A stretch of DNA of 64,000 bases, from positions 3,474,501 through 3,538,500 of the forward strand of contig NC_013173.1 of NCBI RefSeq assembly GCF_000023225.1, read 5' to 3'. The translations under genes were made by a program, and so were the position numbers. This document shows, piece by piece, positions 26,039-36,789 of this stretch. The notes under the pieces are model-generated. The model had not been told where the DNA came from. It saw nothing but the letters and a program-made list of their open reading frames with translations, and made no database searches. Positions within the stretch are counted from its first letter, which is position 1, and every line of letters starts with the position of its first letter. This stretch comes from Desulfomicrobium baculatum DSM 4028 (lineage in GTDB: Bacteria > Desulfobacterota > Desulfovibrionia > Desulfovibrionales > Desulfomicrobiaceae).

Positions 26039-26157
26039 AGCTCCGCCTTGCCGCCCCTGCGGGGGTTGTGATTGCATCGTGGCCAAAAAAAAGGGACCCG
26101 GCATTTCGCCCGTCCCTTGCTCCTTACGTACCCCACGGTCTTTCGCACACGTTTCAT
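26035..26157 (-). CDS. Putative pyrB leader peptide (PyrL-like)
   Basis: A 40-codon ORF starts at the ATG at 26157 with AAGGGG seven bases upstream. It reads [14 protein letters not shown] at its start and ends in TGA overlapping the pyrB ATG (ATGA). It is basic (many Arg and Lys). The intrinsic terminator at 26085-26118 lies wholly inside it; the T-run encodes Pro-Phe-Phe-Trp. Length, position and embedded terminator recall the 44-codon PyrL leader of the E. coli pyrBI attenuator. There is, however, no obvious U-rich pause site ahead of the hairpin. Translation of the ORF has not been shown; the alternative is that it is chance and the hairpin only ends gyrA transcripts. Confidence 0.45.
   Translation of the reverse strand: MKRVRKTVGYVRSKGRAKCRVPFFWPRCNHNPRRGGKAEL
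26085..26118 (-). terminator. Intrinsic terminator in pyrB leader (candidate attenuator)
   Basis: On the minus strand AAGGGAC (26112-26118) pairs with GTCCCTT (26091-26097), with extra GGC/GCC pairing inside, and eight T end the structure. It is on the same strand as pyrB, 47 bases before its start, and downstream of a separate gyrA terminator. Confidence 0.8.
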
Positions 26158-26223
26158 GCCATGGCCCCTTACACGACCGGGCTCTCGACGTCCAGTGCGG
26201 CGGCACGCATGGGCCGGCGCCTT

Positions 26224-26253
26224 AAAAAAAGGCGCGCCCCAGCGGAGCGCGCC
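26224..26253 (-). terminator. Intrinsic terminator of gyrA
   Basis: On the minus strand GGCGCGC pairs with GCGCGCC and seven T follow. It begins 29 bases after the gyrA stop codon. Confidence 0.9.
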
Positions 26254-26281
26254 CCCATCAGCTGTTCAAAAACCCACAGGT

Positions 26282-28834
26282 CTATTCCTGCGACTCATCG
26301 GTTTCATCCAGCATCTCGTCATCATCGGGCAGATCCACATCATCCGGGCCGACGGAATCTTCCGGATCCGAATCGGGCGAAGGCACCTCCGCACGCGGAA
26401 CGCCGCTCACTTCCGGAGCATCGGTCGGCACATGGTCGAAGCAGACCACGGTCTGTTCGTCCTCAAGGCGAACCAGGCGCACTCCCTGGGTGGCCCGGCC
26501 GACCAGGCTGATGTCGGAGATGCCGATGCGGATGATCTTGCTACCCGAAGTCAGGAGGATGAGCTCATCCGTGGGGTAGACCATCATGGCCCCGACAACC
26601 TTGCCGGTCTTGGGAGTGATGCGCATGTTGATGATGCCCTTGCCGCCGCGCGACTGGGCCCGGAAGTGCTCCACCTGGGTGCGCTTGCCGTAGCCGTTCT
26701 CCGCGATGGTCAGAAGCTCCTGCTGAGTGTCCTTGTTGACCACCACGCCGGCCACGACCTGATCGCCCTTGCGCAGGGCCAGGCCCTTCACGCCGGTGGC
26801 GGTGCGGCCCATGGCGCGCACATCGGAGCAGGCGAAACGGATGGAATAGCCGTCCACCGTGACCAGCACCATCTCGTCGTTGGTTTCCACCTCGCGCACG
26901 CCGATAAGCTCATCGTCGTCACGCATGCCAAGGGCGATGAGACCCACGGCGCGAATGTTGCGATAGAGATGGACGGAGCTGCGTTTGACCACGCCGAGCT
27001 TGGTGTAGAAGAAGTAGAATTTCTCCTGGTCCAGATCGCGGCAGGTCATGGCCGCGGCGATGTATTCGTTGCTGTCCAGCGGCAGCAGGTTGGCCACGTG
27101 CTTGCCCCGGGCCGTGCGTCCGCCCTCGGGGATCTGGTGCACCTTGACCTGGTACATCTTGCCCTTGTTGCTGAACAGATTCATGTACTGGTGGTTGGAG
27201 GTCGTCAGGATGAAGGTGATGAAATCCTCCTCCGCGACCTGCACCCCGGTGATGCCCGTGCCGCCACGGCGCTGCTGGCGATAGTTGTCGAGACTGGTGC
27301 GCTTCAAATACCCGTTGCGGGACAGGGTGATGACCACCGGCTCGTCGGGAATGATGTCTTCGATGTCGATGGAATCGGGATCATGGGCCAGAATTTCGGA
27401 TTTGCGGGGCGTTGCGAAATTGTCGCGCAGATCCTGGAGTTCCTGGCGGATGACGGATTTCAAGACTTCCGTGTTCTCGATGACGCTGGTCAGATATTCG
27501 ATCTGCTTCAGGAGTTCGGCATATTCCTCCAGGAGCTTTTCGCGCTCCAGATTGGTCAGCCGCTGCAAGCGCATGTCGAGAATGGCCTGGGCCTGGATCT
27601 CGGACAGGCCGAAGCGTTCACGCAGACGCTCCTTGGCCTCCTGCGGGGTCTTGGAGGCGCGGATAAGCGCGACCACTTCATCGATGAAATCAAGGGCGAT
27701 ACGCAGGCCTTCAAGGATGTGCGCCCGATGCTGGGCCTTCCTGAGGTCGAAGCGGGAACGGCGGATGACCACCTCGCGGCGATAGTCCAGAAAATATTCC
27801 AGCACCTGCTTCACATTCAGCAGCTGGGGCCGGTTGTTGACGACCGCCATCATGTTGATGCCGAAGCTGGTTTCGAGCGACGTGAATTTGAAGAGCTGAT
27901 TGACGATCACATCGGAGAAGACGCCCTTCTTGAGGTCCATGACGATGCGGATGCCCTTCATGTCCGATTCGTCGCGCAGGTCGGAGATGCCCTCGATCTT
28001 GCGCTCGTTGACCAGCATGGCGATCTTTTCCACCAGGGTGGACTTGTTCAGGGCGTAGGGAATCTCTTTGACGACAATGGATTCCAGGTCCCCCTTGCGC
28101 TTTTCGATCTCGATGCGCGAACGGATGCGCACCGAACCGCGACCGGTGCGGTAGGCCTCGCGGATGCCGGCCTTGCCGTAGATGAGCGCGCCGGTGGGGA
28201 AATCCGGGGCTTTTATGTACTGCATCAACTCGTCGATGGACATCTGGGGATCGTCAAGCAGCCGCAGCGTCCCGTCGACCACCTCGCCCAGGTTGTGCGG
28301 CGGAATATTGGTGGCCATGCCCACGGCGATGCCCGAGGATCCGTTGACCAGCAGGTTCGGAACCTTGGTCGGCAGCACCGAAGGCTCCTGCAGGGAGTTG
28401 TCGTAGTTGGGACGAAATTCCACCGTGTCCTTTTCGATGTCGGCCAAAAAGGAGCCGGCCAGCTTTGACATGCGCACTTCGGTGTAACGCATGGCCGCCG
28501 CGGAGTCGCCGTCGATGGAACCGAAGTTGCCCTGGCCGTCGACCAGGGGATCACGCATGTTGAATTCCTGAGCCATGCGCACCAAGGCGTCGTACACGGC
28601 CGAGTCGCCATGGGGGTGAAACTTACCGATGACGTCACCGACCACGCGGGCGGACTTCTTGTAAGCCCGGTTGTACGTGTTGCCGAGCTCGTGCATGGCG
28701 AAAAGAATACGCCGATGAACGGGCTTGAGGCCATCGCGCACGTCCGGGATGGCCCGGCCGATGATGACGCTCAGCGAATATTCCAGATAGGATTTCTGAA
28801 GTTCTTTTTCGATACTGATGTTGGACACATCCAC
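26282..28834 (-). CDS. gyrA: DNA gyrase subunit A
   Basis: 850 residues. GyrA cuts and rejoins DNA during negative supercoiling. The catalytic tyrosine is Y117 in [10 protein letters not shown]. The quinolone region reads [17 protein letters not shown] with S78 and D82, matching the drug-sensitive Ser83/Asp87 of E. coli. The C-terminal beta-pinwheel carries the GyrA box QRRGGTG, which marks a true gyrase rather than topoisomerase IV, and the tail is strongly acidic ([15 protein letters not shown]). It follows gyrB by 32 bases in the dnaA-dnaN-gyrB-gyrA cluster and ends at its own terminator. Confidence 0.98.
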   Translation of the reverse strand: MDVSNISIEKELQKSYLEYSLSVIIGRAIPDVRDGLKPVHRRILFAMHELGNTYNRAYKKSARVVGDVIGKFHPHGDSAVYDALVRMAQEFNMRDPLVDGQGNFGSIDGDSAAAMRYTEVRMSKLAGSFLADIEKDTVEFRPNYDNSLQEPSVLPTKVPNLLVNGSSGIAVGMATNIPPHNLGEVVDGTLRLLDDPQMSIDELMQYIKAPDFPTGALIYGKAGIREAYRTGRGSVRIRSRIEIEKRKGDLESIVVKEIPYALNKSTLVEKIAMLVNERKIEGISDLRDESDMKGIRIVMDLKKGVFSDVIVNQLFKFTSLETSFGINMMAVVNNRPQLLNVKQVLEYFLDYRREVVIRRSRFDLRKAQHRAHILEGLRIALDFIDEVVALIRASKTPQEAKERLRERFGLSEIQAQAILDMRLQRLTNLEREKLLEEYAELLKQIEYLTSVIENTEVLKSVIRQELQDLRDNFATPRKSEILAHDPDSIDIEDIIPDEPVVITLSRNGYLKRTSLDNYRQQRRGGTGITGVQVAEEDFITFILTTSNHQYMNLFSNKGKMYQVKVHQIPEGGRTARGKHVANLLPLDSNEYIAAAMTCRDLDQEKFYFFYTKLGVVKRSSVHLYRNIRAVGLIALGMRDDDELIGVREVETNDEMVLVTVDGYSIRFACSDVRAMGRTATGVKGLALRKGDQVVAGVVVNKDTQQELLTIAENGYGKRTQVEHFRAQSRGGKGIINMRITPKTGKVVGAMMVYPTDELILLTSGSKIIRIGISDISLVGRATQGVRLVRLEDEQTVVCFDHVPTDAPEVSGVPRAEVPSPDSDPEDSVGPDDVDLPDDDEMLDETDESQE

Positions 28835-28866
28835 CTCAATTTCTTGTAAAAGCTGTTGAACCCGAG

Positions 28867-31281
<2,415 letters not shown>

Positions 31282-31365
31282 TCAAATATCTCTATGTAAT
31301 TTTTCAGCATCACGCTGATCGGAAGAAGATTCTTCAATATTATTTAACCCTTACAATTAGAGCTC

Positions 31366-32520
31366 TTACAGCTCTTCCTCGCTGTAATAGGTGTCTTCAG
31401 TGATCTCCACAGGCATGGTGATGATCATGTAGTTGGGGTCGTCCTTGCCGGTGATGCGGCAGGGTTCGGACGGTCCCACGAAAGAAAAGGTCAGGGAGTC
31501 GGACACGAAGTGCCCCAGGATCTCAAGGATGACCTTGGTCGGCAGGGCGATCTTGGACAGTTCGCCCTGATACTGGCAGCTGATCAGCTCCGTGCCTTCG
31601 CCGATGTCCTGGCCCTGGCAGTAAAGGGACAGTTCCTCGGGGCCGAAGTCGAAGAACGTGGCCTTGTTGGCTTCGGTGTTGAAAACGAAGATGCGGTCCA
31701 GGGCGTCGGTCAGCTCGTGCCGGTCCACCACTAGGTTGGAAGCGAAGCGGTCCTTGTACTGGTTGATGAAGTTGCGGTAATCGGCAAAAACATAGGCTTT
31801 AAGCGGCAGGCTGAACGATTCCTTGCGGTTCTCGGTGCGCAGGAAGAGCCGCTTGTCCGAAAGGCTGATCTCGATCTCGTCGTTGGTCAGCCATTTGCGG
31901 ATTTCGAGCAGGTACTTCTTGGAGACAAGAAACCCGTCCTGGCCAAGGACCGCGCGGATATCGGGGTTGGAGAAGCGCAGCAGGCCGAACTGATGGCCGT
32001 TCAAACCGCAGATCTCCACGTCGTCGTTCTCGACGGGCGCGAACTTGATGCAGTTCATGCTGGTCAGGTCCTCGTCGTCGGCGATGCAAAAAGCGATGCG
32101 GTCGATGATCTCCTTGAAGAGATCACCGGACCAGAGCACGGCGTTCTGAGCCGGAAACGGGTTGAAATCCTGGAACCAGGAGGACTCGTTGGCCGGGAGC
32201 TTGTACTTGCGGCGACCCTGTTCGATGTGCAGATGCTTGGCGGAAGGATCGAGCTTCAAGGTGATTTCGCCGGGGGGGAGACGGCGCATCAGTTCGCAGA
32301 ACTTCTTGCCCTGCACGCCGACCAGACCGCCATCGCTGATCACGGCCGGATAGACACCCACGAACTCGATGCTCGAATCCGTGGCCAGAATGGAAATGGT
32401 GTCTCCTTCGGCCTTGAGCCAGACCGTGCGCAGATAGGCCGCGCCGGTTTTTGACGGAATGATGTTCGAGGCCTTGAGCAGCCCGTCAATGACCTCTTCC
32501 TTACGCACTTTCAAAAACAT
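31366..32520 (-). CDS. dnaN: DNA polymerase III beta sliding clamp
   Basis: 384 residues, near the usual 366-380 of the three-domain beta clamp that tethers the replicative polymerase to DNA. The N-terminal MFLKVRKEEVIDGLLKASNI and the C-terminal ending KDDPNYMIITMPVEI (equivalent to the family's YVVMPMRL end) are recognisable, with an extra short tail EDTYYSEEEL. The start at 32520 is set by AAGGAG six bases upstream. It follows dnaA by 19 bases, the classical dnaA-dnaN order. No recF gene lies between dnaN and gyrB. Confidence 0.95.
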   Translation of the reverse strand: MFLKVRKEEVIDGLLKASNIIPSKTGAAYLRTVWLKAEGDTISILATDSSIEFVGVYPAVISDGGLVGVQGKKFCELMRRLPPGEITLKLDPSAKHLHIEQGRRKYKLPANESSWFQDFNPFPAQNAVLWSGDLFKEIIDRIAFCIADDEDLTSMNCIKFAPVENDDVEICGLNGHQFGLLRFSNPDIRAVLGQDGFLVSKKYLLEIRKWLTNDEIEISLSDKRLFLRTENRKESFSLPLKAYVFADYRNFINQYKDRFASNLVVDRHELTDALDRIFVFNTEANKATFFDFGPEELSLYCQGQDIGEGTELISCQYQGELSKIALPTKVILEILGHFVSDSLTFSFVGPSEPCRITGKDDPNYMIITMPVEITEDTYYSEEEL

Positions 32521-32539
32521 CGCCGACTCCTTCTCCTGA

Positions 32540-33820
32540 CTAGGCAAGGGTTGTTTCGTTCATGGCCAGGCATTTATCGCTCAGCTCATGTAACATGTTT
32601 TTTATGCTTTTATCATCTCTTTGTAATTGTTCGACTTTTCGACAGCTATACAGGACCGTCGAGTGGTCTCTACCGCCAAAAGCCCGACCAAGCTCCGGAA
32701 AGGACAGGCCGAGGTGTTTGCGGCACAGGTACATGGCCACCTGCCGGGCAAAAACAAGGTCGTGCCTGCGGCCGGAGGACAGGATATCTTCCGGCTTCAG
32801 GTTGAATTTGGAGCACACCGCATCCAGAATCTGTTCGACGCTCAGGCTCGTTACGGCCCGATCGTCCAGATAATTGAGAATATTGTCAAACTCTTCATCG
32901 GAAATATGGTCATGGACCAGCTCCCGGTAGGCCCACAGCTTCAAAAGACACCCTTCCAGATTGCGCAGATCGGCAAACCGCTGGGCCAGGAGCAGGATTC
33001 TGTCCTTGGAGAGATCCAGGCGGCGCTCCCGGCAACGGGACTGGGCGTACTGGGTGCGGATATCCAGATCCGGGGCCTTGAGCATGACGCTGAGGCCCCA
33101 CTCCAGACGCGACTTGAGCTTGGGCGCCAGAAACGTATACCCTCCGACCTTGCCCGTGCAGGCAAAAACCATCTGCTTGCGTTGCAGATGGAAGTGATCG
33201 AAGAGCGCCAAAAGCTCGCCCTGCAGGTAGCGATAGCGGGCAATCTCCTGCAGGTCGTCCACCGCCAGAAGCTGCATCGAGGTCAAAAATTTTCGCGCAT
33301 CGGACCGGGACGAGTACAGCTCGTGCAGATCCTCGATGCCGCCCACGTAAGACCCGTCCGCGCCATGTTCGCTCCTGGCGTTGGCAATGGCCCGCAGCAA
33401 AAAGGACTTGCCCGACCCGCTTTCCCCGCAGAGCACAAACGGGTTGTACGGAGCTTCCCGGCTCTGGGCCACTTCCTGGGCCGAAGCCAGCGGGAAGTAG
33501 TTCTTGTTGTTGACCAGGAAGTTGTCGAAAATGAACTCGGAGCCAAAGGGCAGGGCCTGACCCGCCGGCCGGGACTCGCGCACGATGCGGGAGCGACTTC
33601 TGTCCCGGCATTCGTAGGCGATGCTCAGCCCCGAACCGGCCAGGGCCTGCTCGAAACGGACCCGCGCGTGCGTTTCAAACCAATCGGAAAAATATCTGTG
33701 CGGGAAACGCACCGTGAGCACGGAGCCCTCCACGCTCAAACCCAGGGATGCGCGCCATTTGTCCAGCTCCTCGGCGGAAAATGCCTGCGTGAGCGCCACT
33801 TCGACCTGCGCGCCGTTCAC
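32540..33820 (-). CDS. dnaA: Divergent chromosomal replication initiator DnaA
   Basis: 426 residues, shorter than the usual 440-470. It starts at GTG 33820 with a GGGGAG site upstream. Domain III has a P-loop GESGSGKS (132-139) where classical DnaA has GGVGLGKT, and Walker B AVDDLQEI (normally IDDIQF). The arginine region LKSRLEWGLS is present. Domain IV keeps the DnaA-box recognition signature GGRDHSTVLYSCRKVE near 381-396. Domain I is present but the linker before the ATPase is short. Position at the head of dnaN-gyrB-gyrA supports the initiator role. It could instead be a DnaA-like regulator with a second DnaA elsewhere. Confidence 0.9.
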   Translation of the reverse strand: MNGAQVEVALTQAFSAEELDKWRASLGLSVEGSVLTVRFPHRYFSDWFETHARVRFEQALAGSGLSIAYECRDRSRSRIVRESRPAGQALPFGSEFIFDNFLVNNKNYFPLASAQEVAQSREAPYNPFVLCGESGSGKSFLLRAIANARSEHGADGSYVGGIEDLHELYSSRSDARKFLTSMQLLAVDDLQEIARYRYLQGELLALFDHFHLQRKQMVFACTGKVGGYTFLAPKLKSRLEWGLSVMLKAPDLDIRTQYAQSRCRERRLDLSKDRILLLAQRFADLRNLEGCLLKLWAYRELVHDHISDEEFDNILNYLDDRAVTSLSVEQILDAVCSKFNLKPEDILSSGRRHDLVFARQVAMYLCRKHLGLSFPELGRAFGGRDHSTVLYSCRKVEQLQRDDKSIKNMLHELSDKCLAMNETTLA

Positions 33821-33932
33821 TCGCTCCCCTCATGGGCCGCAGCCCCCGGCTGGTTTACTCCGGCGTACAAATCAGACATAGTCATCCCTTGCGGACCGGC
33901 TGCGGCCCGATAACATATTTTGGAGGACATGC
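33821..33932. other. Divergent gap between dnaA and DUF39 gene, strand-switch point
   Basis: 112 bases. All genes from 17.7 kb to here are on the minus strand and all genes from here to 42.2 kb on the plus strand. The gap holds the ribosome sites of both genes (TGGAGG on the plus side) but no TTATNCACA box and only a short AT-rich patch (ATAACATATTTT near 33910). It is too small for a normal oriC. Confidence 0.5.
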
Positions 33933-35105
33933 ATGAGCGCACCATTTGAAGTCCACAGAACCATCGCCGAAATCAATGAAAAAATCCGACAAGGAAAAGC
34001 GGTCGTCCTCAACGCCAGCGAAATGACCAGTTTAGTTCGCAAGGAAGGCAAGGTCAAGGCCGCCAGACAAGTCGACGTCGTCACCACCGGCACTTTCTCG
34101 CCCATGTGCTCCTCTGGCCTGCTTTTCAATATCGGCCAGCAGCCCCCGACCATCAAGACATCCAAGGTCTGGCTCAACGGAGTGCCCTGCTACGCGGGGC
34201 TTGCCGCAGTGGATTCCTATCTCGGCGTCACCGAGCCGACGGAAGAAGATCCTCTGAACAAGGTCTATCCCGGCCAGTTCAAATACGGCGGCGGCCATGT
34301 CATCGAGGATCTGGTCAAAGGCAAGCGCGTGCATTTGAAGGCCGAGGCCTACGGCACGGACTGCTACCCGCGCAAGGCCATCGAAAAAAACGTTTCCCTG
34401 ACCGAGCTGCGCAACGCCATTCTCTTCAATCCGCGCAACTGCTATCAAAATTACAACTGCGCCATAAACCGCACGGACAAGCTGAAATATACCTACATGG
34501 GCCCGCTCAAGTCGAATATCGGCAACGCCAACTATGCCACGGCCGGCGAGCTGAGCCCACTCCTGAACGATCCGTATTTTAAAACCATCGGCCTGGGTAC
34601 CCGCATCTTCCTGGGCGGAGGGATCGGCTACGTCATCGGCGAAGGAACCCAGCATGTCCCCGACCCCCAGCGCAACGAACGCGGCGTGCCCATGAGCGCC
34701 TCGGGCACCCTCATGGTCAAGGGCGATCTCAAAGGCATGAGCGCCCGCTATCTGCGCGGAGTCAGCATCGTCGGTTACGGCTGCTCCCTGGCCGTGGGCC
34801 TGGGCATCCCCATTCCCATTTTAAACGAGGAGATGGCCTGGTTCACCGGGGTGGCCGATGAGGACATTCAGGTGCCTGTGGTGGACTACGGCGAGGACTA
34901 CCCGAACGGATACCCATCCAAATACGGACACGTCAGCTTCTCCGACCTGAAGAAGGGCGTCATCACCGTGGAAGGCAAAGACGTGCCGACCACGCCCCTG
35001 ACCAGCTACACCCTCTCTTTGGAAGTAGCGGAAGAGCTCAAGCGCTGGATCCAGGAAGGCAGATTCCTGCTGACCGAAGCCCAGGAACCCATTCCGGCGA
35101 GGTGA
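33933..35105 (+). CDS. Homocysteine-forming sulfur transfer protein (DUF39)
   Basis: 390 residues of the DUF39 family. Genetic work in methanogens and in sulfate-reducing bacteria links this family to homocysteine formation from aspartate semialdehyde with an inorganic sulfur source. Visible: the N-terminal IAEINEKIRQGKAVVLNASEM (in part) and the conserved cysteine in FSPMCSSG. Another follows in NPRNCYQNYNCA, as do the glycine-rich GTRIFLGGGIGYVIGEGTQH and the GYGCSLAVGLGIPIP segment with a further conserved cysteine. GGAGG lies six bases before the ATG. It is divergent from dnaA and three bases ahead of a ferredoxin-containing DUF362 gene, which may supply electrons. Confidence 0.9.
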   Translation: MSAPFEVHRTIAEINEKIRQGKAVVLNASEMTSLVRKEGKVKAARQVDVVTTGTFSPMCSSGLLFNIGQQPPTIKTSKVWLNGVPCYAGLAAVDSYLGVTEPTEEDPLNKVYPGQFKYGGGHVIEDLVKGKRVHLKAEAYGTDCYPRKAIEKNVSLTELRNAILFNPRNCYQNYNCAINRTDKLKYTYMGPLKSNIGNANYATAGELSPLLNDPYFKTIGLGTRIFLGGGIGYVIGEGTQHVPDPQRNERGVPMSASGTLMVKGDLKGMSARYLRGVSIVGYGCSLAVGLGIPIPILNEEMAWFTGVADEDIQVPVVDYGEDYPNGYPSKYGHVSFSDLKKGVITVEGKDVPTTPLTSYTLSLEVAEELKRWIQEGRFLLTEAQEPIPAR

Positions 35106-35108
35106 GCC

Positions 35109-36218
35109 GTGGCCGAACCCGTTTATTTCTGGAACCTGCGCGCCTCCCGCAAGGCTCCGTATGAAGCCAAGATCAAGCGCCTGCTCAAGCTGACCGGACT
35201 TGGCGCGGAGCTTCGCTCCGGCGATCTGGCCGCGGTCAAGCTCCATTTCGGCGAGGGCGGAGGCACGGGCCATGTACGACCCCTGCAGCTCGCGCCCCTT
35301 TTGGCCTTTATCCGCAAATGCGGAGCCAAGCCGTTCCTGACCGACACCAACACGCTCTATGTGGGTCAGCGCGGAGAGTCGGTTTCCCACTCCCTGCAGG
35401 CCGCCGCCCACGGCTACGACCCCAACGTCCTCGGTGCCCCGGTCATCATCGCCGACGGGCTCAAAAGCGGCAACGAGCGGGCCATTTCCTGTCCGGGCAG
35501 ACACTTCGAGTTCGCTTATCTGGGCGGAGACATCGTCGATGCGGACATGATGGTCACGGTCAGCCATTTCAAGGGGCACGACCTGGCCGGATTCGGCGGG
35601 GCCATCAAGAACGTGGGCATGGGCTGCGCCACCCGCAAGGGCAAGATGCAGCAGCACTGCGGGCTGGGACCTGCCATCCACCCCGAGCACTGCACCGGAT
35701 GCGGGCACTGCGTGGAGGTCTGCAGCCACGGCGCCCTCACCCTGGACCTGAACAGCAAAATCAGCATCGACCGCGACAAATGCGCAGGCTGCGCGGCCTG
35801 CTTTCTGGTCTGCCGCTCGGGCGGACTGGAAGTGGACTGGCGGGTGGACGTGAACACCTTCCTTGAGCGCATGGCCGAATATGCGGCGGCCACGCTTTTG
35901 ACACGATCACGACGGACCTTACATTTAAGTTTCATCCAGCAGGTCAGCCCCGGATGCGATTGCACGGGTTTTTCCGATGCGCCCATCTGCCCGGACCTGG
36001 GGCTTCTGGCCTCCTGGAACCCGGTGGCCCTGGACCAGGCCTGTCTGGACATGGTCAATCAGGCCCAGCCCCTGCACCCAAGCGCCCTCCCTGCGGACAT
36101 ACTGCCTGGGCAGGACAAATTCGAGGCCATCCACGGGCATGTGCGGGGCGACTACCTGCTGGAGTATGCCGCACGCATCGGGCTCGGCTCGCGGGAATAT
36201 TCGCTTCAGCCCGTCTAG
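35109..36218 (+). CDS. DUF362 protein with two [4Fe-4S] ferredoxin clusters
   Basis: 369 residues starting at GTG 35109, three bases after the DUF39 stop. Residues about 40-190 are DUF362 (VKLHFGEGGGTGHVRP, VSHFKGHDLAGFGGAIKNVGMG). A dicluster ferredoxin insert follows: CTGCGHCVEVCS (about 196-207) and CAGCAACFLVCR (about 222-233), each with a fourth cysteine for a cubane. The C-terminal part returns to DUF362 (CDCTGFSDAPICPDLGLLAS). The domain is often found in uncharacterised redox proteins. Tight linkage to DUF39 suggests a redox partner in homocysteine formation, analogous to the ferredoxin-bearing partner of DUF39 in methanogens; this is inference. Confidence 0.9.
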   Translation: MAEPVYFWNLRASRKAPYEAKIKRLLKLTGLGAELRSGDLAAVKLHFGEGGGTGHVRPLQLAPLLAFIRKCGAKPFLTDTNTLYVGQRGESVSHSLQAAAHGYDPNVLGAPVIIADGLKSGNERAISCPGRHFEFAYLGGDIVDADMMVTVSHFKGHDLAGFGGAIKNVGMGCATRKGKMQQHCGLGPAIHPEHCTGCGHCVEVCSHGALTLDLNSKISIDRDKCAGCAACFLVCRSGGLEVDWRVDVNTFLERMAEYAAATLLTRSRRTLHLSFIQQVSPGCDCTGFSDAPICPDLGLLASWNPVALDQACLDMVNQAQPLHPSALPADILPGQDKFEAIHGHVRGDYLLEYAARIGLGSREYSLQPV

Positions 36219-36245
36219 GGCAGGCCTTTTGACGCACATTGCCAC

Positions 36246-36273
36246 TGGACAAAGGGTGTGGCACTATTATAAG
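36246..36273 (+). promoter_or_regulatory. Candidate promoter with overlapping dyad for small basic protein gene
   Basis: TGGACA (36246-36251) and TATAAG (36268-36273) are spaced by 16 bases. The -10 box is embedded in a dyad GGCACT-ATTATA-AGTGCC (36261-36278). The dyad could be an operator, or a weak terminator for the upstream gene since CTTTCTTT follows. Confidence 0.5.
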
Positions 36274-36324
36274 TGCCCTTTCTTTGAATCAGCTTACAAT
36301 TTTATCCCATTGGAGGAATACATA

Positions 36325-36435
36325 ATGGCTCAGAAGAAAATCGAACGCAAAAAAGAGATTGATCGTCGCCGCAAACGTCGTGCCGAGCGCATCAAGGAAC
36401 GCATCAAAGAAGCCAAGGCCGCTGCCAAAAAGTAG
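36325..36435 (+). CDS. 36-residue highly basic small protein
   Basis: A short gene, MAQKKIERKKEIDRR at the start, almost wholly composed of Lys, Arg, Glu, Ala and Ile, and predicted to be one long charged helix. TGGAGG sits eight bases before the ATG, and a good promoter candidate lies 50 bases upstream, so it looks like a real gene rather than chance. The repeated RIKERIKEAKAAAKK pattern suits an RNA- or ribosome-associated peptide, as with other tiny basic proteins, but no family is recognised with certainty. It precedes the FmdB-type gene by 23 bases and is probably cotranscribed with it. Confidence 0.75.
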   Translation: MAQKKIERKKEIDRRRKRRAERIKERIKEAKAAAKK

Positions 36436-36458
36436 GCCCTGTTTTCAGGGAGAGAACT

Positions 36459-36710
36459 ATGCCCATTTATGAATACTGCTGCGAAGACTGCCGTCAGATC
36501 TTCGAAGAATGGCAGAAGGATTTCAAGGACAGGGAAAAAGTCTGTCCGGTCTGCGGGGGCACGTCCCAGAGGCTTATCTCCAATACCTCCTTTGTTTTAA
36601 AAGGAGGCGGCTGGTACGCGTCCGGCTACAGCAAGGACTCCGGCGGCAACGGTAAGAAAAAGGACACCTCGTCCACTCCGGCCCCGGACACAACCTCTTC
36701 GGCGTCCTGA
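36459..36710 (+). CDS. FmdB-family zinc-ribbon protein
   Basis: 83 residues. The N-terminal MPIYEYCCEDCRQIFEE and the CPVCGG pair about 22 residues later give the CxxC...CxxC zinc ribbon of the FmdB/CxxC_CXXC_SSSS family, followed by the typical FVLKGGGWYASGY and a low-complexity Ser/Lys/Thr tail. Members are putative regulatory or assembly proteins; the name derives from an amidase-cluster protein and no molecular role is firmly set. The preceding AGGGAG (36447-36452) acts as ribosome site. It is followed by an intrinsic terminator. Confidence 0.93.
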   Translation: MPIYEYCCEDCRQIFEEWQKDFKDREKVCPVCGGTSQRLISNTSFVLKGGGWYASGYSKDSGGNGKKKDTSSTPAPDTTSSAS

Positions 36711-36714
36711 CCAA

Positions 36715-36735
36715 GGCAGCTCCGGCTGCCTTTTT
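36715..36735 (+). terminator. Intrinsic terminator after fmdB-like gene
   Basis: GGCAGC (36715-36720) pairs with GCTGCC (36725-36730) around a 4-base TCCG loop, followed by five T. It isolates the small-protein/FmdB pair from purB. Confidence 0.85.
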
Positions 36736-36789
36736 CATTTTCTGCCGCGAGGCGCCCGCGGCCCCAAACATCAACCCACCCGCACCACC

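Noticed and set aside
26039..26281. Possible small RNA gene between gyrA and pyrB
   Set aside because: The two structures are explained by the gyrA terminator and a pyrB leader terminator; no independent promoter was seen.
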